NCBI GenBank assembly: GCA_963640555.1
Contig: CAVHZB010000049.1
Location: 1 to 12,512, forward strand
From: F23-B02 sp963640555
GTDB taxonomy: Bacteria; Bacillota; Clostridia; Oscillospirales; Oscillospiraceae
DNA length: 12,512 nt
Direction: 5' to 3'
Part shown: positions 5,215 through 10,786 of the stretch, piece by piece
How the letters are laid out: each line of letters opens with the position of its first letter
Numbering within the stretch: the first letter of the stretch is position 1
Position numbers and translations under genes: made by a program
Notes under the pieces: model-generated
What the model was told of the DNA's origin: nothing
The model's database searches: none
Seen by the model: only the letters and a program-made list of their open reading frames with translations

Positions 5215-7293
5215 ATGAGCTACGAAATGCTGCTATCGCCGATGAAGATCGGCACGATGACAGTGAAAAACCGCACCGTAATGACCGCGGCGGAGTTCAG
5301 CCTCGGTCAGACCGACGGCACTCCGACTGAGAAGCTGATGGACTACTACGAGGAGCGCGCCATCGGCGGAGTCGGAATGATAACTCCCGGCATATGCCGC
5401 GTAAACGATATGGGCGCGGCATCGACCTTTACACAGCTTGCCATGAGCCACGATTACCACATCGCGCCCATGCATGAGTTTGCCGAGCGCATACACCGGC
5501 ACGGAGCAAAGCTCTGCATTCAGCTCCATCACCCCGGACGGCAGGGCTATTCAAGCTCGACAAACTCCCTGCCGCTCATAATCCCGCTCGTAAAGCGCTT
5601 CCCGAAGGTGCTCGATGCGCTGTTCAAGTGCACTCCGTTCCTGCTCGGAATGGAGGAAAGAGGCATCATCTGGTCGGTGCAGGCACCTTCAAAATGCGAG
5701 CTCGCAAAGCACGGTGCCATGCGCATACACGCCATGACCCGACGCGAGGTAAAAAAGCTCATAAACGACTACATATCCGCCGCCGAAAGGTGCAAAAAGG
5801 CCGGCGTTGACGCGGTTGAGCTGCACGGCGGTCACGGCTATATGATACAGCAGTTTTTATCACCGAACACGAATAAGCGCACCGACGAATACGGCGGCAG
5901 CTTTGAAAACCGCATGCGCTTTGTCGCCGAGATAATTGACGGCATACGCGACCGCTGCGGCAGGGATTACCCTCTCATCGTGCGCCTGACGGCCGATGAG
6001 ATGTACGACCGCATCGGCTTTGCCGGAAAGGGCTACGGCCTTGAGCTCGGAAAGCGCATAGCAATGCGCCTTGAGGAGCTCGGCGTCGACGCGATAAATG
6101 TTACAAGCGCGTGCTATGACGCCTACAACTACTGGCTTGAGCCAACGAGCTTCGAGCCCGGCTGGAGAAAGCATCTGGCAAAGGAAATAAAGAGCGTTGT
6201 GAGCATTCCCGTCATAGCGGCAAATGTCATCCGCACACCCGAGCAGGCAGAGCTCCAGCTTCGGGAGGGCTGTCAGGATTTCGTAGCCTCGGCGCGCACA
6301 TTTATATGCGACCCGCACTGGGTGAAAAAAGCCGAGGAGGGCAGAGAAAACGAGATCCGCCGCTGCATCGGCTGCCTCAACTGCATCCGTTCGTTTATGA
6401 CAAATGCCAAGATCGGCAGACAGGGCGAATGCGCGCTGAACATGTCGGTCGGCAGAGAAAAGGCTTACTTCTCTCAGCCGCGCGACGGCGAGGGCAAAAG
6501 CGTCATCGTTATCGGCGCAGGTCCCGCCGGTCTGACCGCGGCTCAGGCGCTTGCAAGACGCGGATTTGCCGTGGATGTTTACGAAAAATGCGAAAGAGCG
6601 GGCGGTCAGGTGATCTCCGCGGCATCCTGCCACCTCAAGGATAAGCTGTATTGGTGCATTGAGGATCTCATGACAAACGCGCAGAAGGACGGCGCAAAGG
6701 TGCATCTCGGCACCGAGCTCACCGCAGAGCAGATAGCGGAGGCAAAGCCCTATGCCGTTATCGTCGCAGCGGGCGGAGTGCCGCTCGTGCCGCGCTCGAT
6801 ACCCGGAACGGACAGGGAGAATGTTTACCTCGCCGCCGACATAATAAACGGCGAAAGGAAGATAGAAAACGCGCGCGTTGTCGTAGCCGGCTCCGGAATA
6901 ACCGGACTTGAGGTCACGGAGTTTTTAAACGATGCCGGCTGTGAGGTCACGGTCATCGAAATGGCTCCCGAGGTCGCCCCCGGCGCATGGTTCCAGCTTG
7001 TTGACGATGAAATGGAGCGCATAAAGCCGTTCGGAACGAAATTCATGACCTCGACGAAGCTTGCCGGCATAGAAGCCGGAAGCGTCCTCACGGAGAATGT
7101 GAAAACCGGTGCGAAGGTCAGCCTTCCGGCGGACGCGGTGGTGCTCTCGCTCGGCGTTAAGCCAAGAGGCGAGCTTACCGATAAGCTCAAGGCGCTCGGC
7201 GTAAACGCCGTCACCGTCGGCGACGCGAAAAAAAGCGGCACGATAGCCGATGCCTGTCACAGTGCGTTCGATGCCGCGATGAGCATAAAATAA
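5215..7293 (+). CDS. Old-yellow-enzyme-type NADH:flavin oxidoreductase (2-enoate / 2,4-dienoyl-CoA reductase / BaiCD-like)
   Basis: A 692-residue cytoplasmic flavoenzyme. The start at 5215 follows GGGAGGA by nine bases; an earlier in-frame ATG at 5152 lies in the promoter. Residues 1-370 form the FMN-binding TIM barrel, with 'QLHHPGRQG' (103-111) and the family signature 'VELHGGHGYMIQQFLSP' (201-217) followed by 'NKRTDEYGGSFENR'. An iron-sulfur site follows with Cys 384, 387, 390 and 406. Residues 429-690 are the FAD/NAD(P)-binding half: GAGPAG (434-439), 'EKCERAGGQ', and a second dinucleotide motif GSGITG (559-564). This layout matches E. coli FadH, clostridial 2-enoate reductase, BaiCD/BaiH and gut steroid reductases, which transfer electrons from NAD(P)H via FAD and 4Fe-4S to FMN to reduce an activated C=C bond. 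The substrate is not determined. The Cys spacing (X2, X2, X15) differs from the X2, X3, X11 I recall for FadH. First gene of an operon with the SDR. Confidence 0.93.
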   Translation: MSYEMLLSPMKIGTMTVKNRTVMTAAEFSLGQTDGTPTEKLMDYYEERAIGGVGMITPGICRVNDMGAASTFTQLAMSHDYHIAPMHEFAERIHRHGAKLCIQLHHPGRQGYSSSTNSLPLIIPLVKRFPKVLDALFKCTPFLLGMEERGIIWSVQAPSKCELAKHGAMRIHAMTRREVKKLINDYISAAERCKKAGVDAVELHGGHGYMIQQFLSPNTNKRTDEYGGSFENRMRFVAEIIDGIRDRCGRDYPLIVRLTADEMYDRIGFAGKGYGLELGKRIAMRLEELGVDAINVTSACYDAYNYWLEPTSFEPGWRKHLAKEIKSVVSIPVIAANVIRTPEQAELQLREGCQDFVASARTFICDPHWVKKAEEGRENEIRRCIGCLNCIRSFMTNAKIGRQGECALNMSVGREKAYFSQPRDGEGKSVIVIGAGPAGLTAAQALARRGFAVDVYEKCERAGGQVISAASCHLKDKLYWCIEDLMTNAQKDGAKVHLGTELTAEQIAEAKPYAVIVAAGGVPLVPRSIPGTDRENVYLAADIINGERKIENARVVVAGSGITGLEVTEFLNDAGCEVTVIEMAPEVAPGAWFQLVDDEMERIKPFGTKFMTSTKLAGIEAGSVLTENVKTGAKVSLPADAVVLSLGVKPRGELTDKLKALGVNAVTVGDAKKSGTIADACHSAFDAAMSIK

Positions 7294-7305
7294 GGAGGAG
7301 CAGCC

Positions 7306-8088
7306 ATGATAGAGAACAAAAAGATCGTACTGACCGGAGCCTCCAGCGGCATCGGTCTCGAGGTTTTGAAGCTCCTTGCAAGGGGCAGGGGCAATATGAT
7401 ACTCGCGGTATCGCGCCACGCAGAGGAGCGCCTGTTCGACTTCGGTCCCAATGTCATACCCATGAACATCGACTGCAGCACCAAGGAGGGCATCGACAAG
7501 CTGTTCCGCGTTGCCGAGGCTGCATTCGGCAAGATAGACATTTTCTACGCAAACGCCGGCTTCCCCTACTACGAGGCGTATGACTATGCAAATTGGGACA
7601 GGGTGAAAAAGATGTTCGACACCAATACCCTCTCGCCGATATATACCTATTCAAAATATGTTCAGCACCTGAACGGCAGAGACGGGCATCTCGCATTCAC
7701 CATAAGCGCCATCGGGCAGATGGCTATGCCCGGCTACGCGATATACAGCGCCTCGAAGTTCGGACTCGAGGGCTTCCAGCAGGCCATACGCCTTGAAAAG
7801 CCGGACAGCATGAAATTCACCTGCCTCTACCCCGTCGCAACGGACACGAACTTCTTCAAGGTCGCCGCCGACGGAGTGCAGTTTGAAAAGCCGTTTCCGG
7901 TGCAGAACCCCGTCACCGTTGCGAAAAAGATGGTGCGCGGCATAGAAAAGGGCAAAAAGAGCGTGTCCCCCTGCCCGCTTTTCGCCGTCGGCAAGGCGCT
8001 CATGACCGTGTTCCCCTTTGTCAGGACGATATACTGGAAGCTCGAGCTTGGTAAATTAAAGAGGTTTTTAAAGAAAATAGGCAAATAA
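7306..8088 (+). CDS. Short-chain dehydrogenase/reductase (SDR) family oxidoreductase
   Basis: A 260-residue classical-type SDR with a Rossmann fold. The cofactor motif TGASSGIG (10-17) is followed by 'VSRH' at the end of beta-2, 'NAG' (83-85), Asn 107 in 'FDTNTLS', catalytic Ser 134, and Tyr 147-Lys 151 in YSASK, all intact. It should interconvert an alcohol and a ketone with NAD(H) or NADP(H). The start at 7306 follows AAGGAGGAG, only 12 bases after the reductase stop, so the genes are co-transcribed and both under the TetR promoter. The C-terminal tail (about 228-260) is hydrophobic then strongly basic ('KLKRFLKKIGK'), suggesting loose membrane association, unlike compact soluble SDRs. Pairing with an ene-reductase suggests sequential handling of one enone, steroid, bile-acid or aromatic substrate; this is inference. 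Confidence 0.92.
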   Translation: MIENKKIVLTGASSGIGLEVLKLLARGRGNMILAVSRHAEERLFDFGPNVIPMNIDCSTKEGIDKLFRVAEAAFGKIDIFYANAGFPYYEAYDYANWDRVKKMFDTNTLSPIYTYSKYVQHLNGRDGHLAFTISAIGQMAMPGYAIYSASKFGLEGFQQAIRLEKPDSMKFTCLYPVATDTNFFKVAADGVQFEKPFPVQNPVTVAKKMVRGIEKGKKSVSPCPLFAVGKALMTVFPFVRTIYWKLELGKLKRFLKKIGK

Positions 8089-8091
8089 TGC

Positions 8092-8122
8092 TTGACATTG
8101 CTCCCCATATGGTATGATATGG
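8092..8122 (+). promoter_or_regulatory. Promoter with inverted repeat, upstream of the small membrane protein gene
   Basis: A consensus TTGACA (8092-8097) starts four bases after the SDR stop and TATGAT (8113-8118) follows after a short 15-base spacer. CCATAT (8105-8110) and ATATGG (8117-8122) form an inverted repeat covering the -10, and CCATATGG (8105-8112) is itself palindromic. The short spacer suggests a weak promoter or one needing an activator. Confidence 0.55.
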
Positions 8123-8181
8123 TTATAGCGAGGCGGTTAGCCTTGAAGTACCGGATCCGATCATGTAAAGGAGCTGATATT

Positions 8182-8571
8182 ATGAGTAAAAGCCTCAAGC
8201 GCCCATGGTGGGCGTACGCTATCCTGTTTTGTCTGTGCGGTCTCAGCATAGCCGCAAAAGCCATCGACGAAGGAGGGGTGCTCATTCCTCCGAACTCGCT
8301 TTACGGAAGGTGGTATCTTATCGTCTTGCCGATCCTTGCCGCGGCGGTAGTGTTCGCCGCGAGCCGCAGATGCGGGAAATTCGACATCGTATCACTGCTT
8401 GTTTTTGAAGTTCTGCTCGTTCTCTGGTTCTTTATTCCGGACGCTATACGACTCGGCGGATTTTACGCTCCGGCGGAAATGCCGCTCGGACTCGGGATCC
8501 TTGTGATCTCTCTGCCGGCAGTCGGAGCACTCGTCCTCAGCGGCATAGCCTATGCCGTAAGCAAGAAATAG
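8182..8571 (+). CDS. Small integral membrane protein, four predicted helices, unknown function
   Basis: A 129-residue hydrophobic protein that I do not recognise. The start at 8182 is preceded by AAAGGAG at good spacing; an in-frame ATG at 8092 lies in the promoter and is not used. Four membrane segments are visible: about 10-26, 43-60, 67-87 and 102-125, with short loops, a basic N-terminus (KSLKR) and a Lys-Lys C-terminus. No catalytic motif, signal-peptide cleavage site or cysteine pair stands out. It lies 93 bases after the SDR with its own candidate promoter, but no terminator separates them, so it may also be read from the TetR-controlled operon and could be an accessory membrane component. 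Its transcript ends at the strong hairpin at 8586-8616. Confidence 0.8.
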   Translation: MSKSLKRPWWAYAILFCLCGLSIAAKAIDEGGVLIPPNSLYGRWYLIVLPILAAAVVFAASRRCGKFDIVSLLVFEVLLVLWFFIPDAIRLGGFYAPAEMPLGLGILVISLPAVGALVLSGIAYAVSKK

Positions 8572-8585
8572 CAGCAAATAAACCT

Positions 8586-8616
8586 AAAGCTCTCGGATCA
8601 ATGATCCGAGAGCTTT
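8586..8616. terminator. Bidirectional terminator shared by convergent genes
   Basis: A perfect 14-bp stem, AAAGCTCTCGGATC (8586-8599) and its complement (8603-8616), has a 3-base loop. On the plus strand TTTCTGCATATTTCTTTT follows and would end the membrane-protein transcript. On the minus strand it overlaps the last codons and stop of psd. The U tract is poor in the minus direction. Confidence 0.8.
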
Positions 8617-9437
8617 CTGCATATTTCTTTTCCGTAGAGGACGGGGTGTTCCCTGCCCTTGAGGGTGTCGTCAAAGATCTGCTGCGGCAGGTTGAGCACG
8701 CCGCTTTTAAACAGCAGAACGATGGTCGAGCCGCCGAAGCGGAACATTCCCTTTTCCTCGCCGCGGCTTATTACCGCCGCCTCGTGGTAGTTATCTATCT
8801 TTCCGACAAGGCATGCGCCGACCTCTATCTGCACAACCGTTCCGAAATTTTCGGTATACAGCATACAGTACTCGCGCGTGTTCTGCTTGAACACCGGCTG
8901 CCTGCGCACGGCTATCGGCTGCACCGGATGGTATTTGCCCTGAATGTGCCAGTTGCGGCTCTTGAAGCCGTTATCTATGTAGCAATAGCGATGGTAATTC
9001 TCAACGCCGAGCCGGAGCACGAGGCACACGCCGTTCATATACTCCTCGGCAATGGATGCTCCTCCTACGAGGTCATCGACATTGTAATAGCTGTTCTTTA
9101 TCGAGAACACCGAATCGCCGCTTATGCGGTAAGCCGAGAGGCTGCCGTCGCACGGAGAGATCAGCACATCGGGATCCATGTTCACGGGTCGTGCCTCGGG
9201 CTTTATCCTGCGGGTAAAGAAATCGTTGAAGCAGCGGTAATCCGTTTTTTCGTAATCATCGAGTTCTATGCCGTTTGCGCGCACGAAGCGGTCTATGCGC
9301 CTGGCGGAAAGGCGCGTGTCCATATATTCGCCTATCACCGCCGTGAGTATCGGGTTAGTCATTATGCGGCGCGCCGGCCAGCCGAAATGCTTGAAATAGC
9401 AGCAGCGCAGACCTATCGCCATTTTCTTAGATGTCAT
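8598..9437 (-). CDS. psd: Phosphatidylserine decarboxylase proenzyme
   Basis: A 279-residue membrane-associated enzyme that converts phosphatidylserine to phosphatidylethanolamine and CO2. It is made as a proenzyme that cuts itself to create a pyruvoyl group. Numbered from ATG 9437, the cleavage motif is FGGST with Gly 236/Ser 237; the GGST form is typical of clostridial type II enzymes. The other triad residues are visible: Asp 97 in 'SPCDGS' and His 149 in 'ENYHRY'. Ser 237 would become the pyruvoyl group of the alpha chain (about 43 residues). The ATG at 9437, with GGTGGG just upstream, is preferred over an in-frame GTG at 9446. The gene starts 11 bases inside the upstream flippase-like gene, so translation is coupled. 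The stop codon falls in the terminator hairpin. No phosphatidylserine synthase (pssA) is in the window, although it is often adjacent in other genomes. Confidence 0.94.
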   Translation of the reverse strand: MTSKKMAIGLRCCYFKHFGWPARRIMTNPILTAVIGEYMDTRLSARRIDRFVRANGIELDDYEKTDYRCFNDFFTRRIKPEARPVNMDPDVLISPCDGSLSAYRISGDSVFSIKNSYYNVDDLVGGASIAEEYMNGVCLVLRLGVENYHRYCYIDNGFKSRNWHIQGKYHPVQPIAVRRQPVFKQNTREYCMLYTENFGTVVQIEVGACLVGKIDNYHEAAVISRGEEKGMFRFGGSTIVLLFKSGVLNLPQQIFDDTLKGREHPVLYGKEICRKLSDH

Positions 9438-10473
9438 TTTTCCCACCGTTTTTTATTTTTCTTATTACAAGTACCGCAAGCATCAGAATGCCGCAGCAGA
9501 CTATGGTCGCGTAAAAGCTTATTCCGCGGCTCAGAAGCTCGATGCTCACAGGGTCTGGCACGAGCTGACCGAAGCCGCTGAGCAGGATGTAATCGGCAAC
9601 TCCGACGGCACCCGGCACCGGCACGGCATTCGAGCCGAGAACGGCGAAGGCCTGCACCGAGAACGCCTTGAACGCTGCCGCCGGCGCACCGCCTGCCGCA
9701 AGAAACACGCACACCGAAACAAGTATGACCGACAGCCGCTGTGCCATGTTGCACAGAAACACCTTTATAAGCAGCCCAGCTTCCCTTCTGAGCAGAACGC
9801 CGCATTCCTTGTACTGCTTTATCATATTCAGCAGCTTTTCATACTGCCTGTCATAGTCCCTGACTATCCTCAGCTTACACAAAAGCCGCAGTCCCCAGCG
9901 GCAAACGCCGAGGATGATCGCATCATTAAAGATGCACAGGATGAATACGAATATGAATATCGCCTGAACGACAACGCCGAAGGCGATGAAAAGCTTGGGC
10001 GCTATGCTCATTTTCATAAATATGCCGGGGTATACGGCGCAGCAGACCGCGCTTATGAGCAATATAGACACCGTGTACATCACGAGGTTTAAAAGCAGCG
10101 CGATGGCCGACACCGCCGCCGGAATATTGCAGCGCATCATGAATATGAGCGCGGCGGGCTGACCGCCGGTTGCCGAGGGGGTTATAGCCGAGAAAAAAAT
10201 ATCCGTTGCCGAGAAGACTATCCCCTTTCCGGTCGAAAACGGATGTCCTAAAAAGCGGCAGGTGCACTGGAGCCCCAGCCCCTCGAAATAGACAAATCCG
10301 AACGCACACAGTACGGCAAGCGCCATCCACAGTGTGTCTGCCCTGCCAAGAAAATGCTCAAAGCGGTGCCACGAAAAGCCCTTTGAGCACGAAGTCACGA
10401 CCTTGACGGTTATTGCGGAGATCACCGCCATGAGCAAAATCCACAGCAAATTGTTTTTAAAGCTACTTTTCAT
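9427..10473 (-). CDS. Flippase-like integral membrane protein (lysylphosphatidylglycerol synthase TM region / UPF0104 family)
   Basis: A 348-residue polytopic protein with about seven or eight hydrophobic segments (roughly 9-27, 48-68, 84-98, 120-147, 160-188, 235-260, 268-290, 315-337). Family signatures are present: SATGGQPA (100-107) in the first half and PVPGAVGVAD (285-294) near the end, matching the PxPGGxGxxE-type motif of the YbhN/AglD/MprF-N-terminal family. It lacks the cytoplasmic aminoacyl-transfer domain of full MprF, so it is probably a lipid or lipid-linked-sugar transporter, not a lysyl-PG synthase. The ATG at 10473 follows GGTGAT by five bases. It is the first gene of an operon with psd, suggesting a role in moving or distributing aminophospholipids (inference). 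A loop of about 45 residues (190-234) is charged and probably cytoplasmic. Confidence 0.88.
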   Translation of the reverse strand: MKSSFKNNLLWILLMAVISAITVKVVTSCSKGFSWHRFEHFLGRADTLWMALAVLCAFGFVYFEGLGLQCTCRFLGHPFSTGKGIVFSATDIFFSAITPSATGGQPAALIFMMRCNIPAAVSAIALLLNLVMYTVSILLISAVCCAVYPGIFMKMSIAPKLFIAFGVVVQAIFIFVFILCIFNDAIILGVCRWGLRLLCKLRIVRDYDRQYEKLLNMIKQYKECGVLLRREAGLLIKVFLCNMAQRLSVILVSVCVFLAAGGAPAAAFKAFSVQAFAVLGSNAVPVPGAVGVADYILLSGFGQLVPDPVSIELLSRGISFYATIVCCGILMLAVLVIRKIKNGGKNDI

Positions 10474-10637
10474 TTATCACCGTTCTGCGGCTGCCCGCTC
10501 CGTTTTTACATTCCCGCATTCCCGCTCAGCTTTGCCGTCGCATCATACCTTTCGCCGGCAATAAGGCAGTCGGTAAATGTGCGAACCGGTAAACGGTTTC
10601 GGCGACGATAAACTGTATGGTTTTGATTAGCACAGTT
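10474..10637 (-). other. Long 5' leader of the flippase-psd operon
   Basis: About 155 bases separate the predicted start site (near 10631) from the ATG. On the minus strand the leader contains short GC-rich inverted stretches (for example AACCG-TTTA-CCGGTT) and two close copies of GCGGGAATG. I recognise no riboswitch, T-box or convincing leader peptide. Confidence 0.35.
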
Positions 10638-10666
10638 AGTATACACACGAAGGCGTGGTTTGTCAA
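10638..10666 (-). promoter_or_regulatory. Strong sigma-A promoter of the flippase-psd operon
   Basis: On the minus strand a consensus TTGACA (10661-10666) and TATACT (10638-10643) are separated by the ideal 17 bases. It is back-to-back with the glnN promoter, the -35 elements being 33 bases apart. Confidence 0.85.
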
Positions 10667-10699
10667 CCGCTTTACACTCCAATATACATCTTTTAATCG

Positions 10700-10729
10700 T
10701 TGACAAAGGCAAGTGGGGTGGAATATAAT
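10700..10729 (+). promoter_or_regulatory. Strong sigma-A promoter of glnN
   Basis: A consensus TTGACA (10700-10705) and TATAAT (10724-10729) are 18 bases apart. Transcription would start near 10736, leaving a leader of about 50 bases before the ATG at 10787. Confidence 0.88.
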
Positions 10730-10742
10730 TCATTTGTTACCC

Positions 10743-10762
10743 CCGACAGACCGCAGTGTCGG
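10743..10762 (+). other. Hairpin in the glnN 5' leader
   Basis: CCGACA (10743-10748) and TGTCGG (10757-10762) form a 6-bp stem with an 8-base loop at the start of the transcript, about 10 bases before the AAGGTGG ribosome site. It has no U tract. It could stabilise the 5' end; I see no match to a glutamine riboswitch or to a two-hairpin ANTAR target. Confidence 0.4.
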
Positions 10763-10786
10763 TCACGGGCGAAAGGTGGATCTGAA

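Noticed and set aside
5860..6705. A 281-residue minus-strand open frame inside the reductase gene
   Set aside because: It lies wholly within the conserved FMN barrel and Fe-S coding sequence, lacks a ribosome site and looks like a GC/codon-bias shadow.
8601..9581. A 326-residue plus-strand open frame opposite psd
   Set aside because: psd has intact catalytic motifs on the minus strand. The opposite frame has none and begins inside a terminator hairpin.
10661..10676. GlnR/TnrA-like box (TGTCA-N6-TTACA) near glnN
   Set aside because: The consensus needs seven bases between half-sites and here there are six. It also sits on the lipid-operon -35, and one such near match is expected by chance often enough.
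10506..10733. A possible 75-residue gene in the divergent intergenic region (minus strand)
   Set aside because: It spans both promoters, has no convincing ribosome site and no recognisable protein character.
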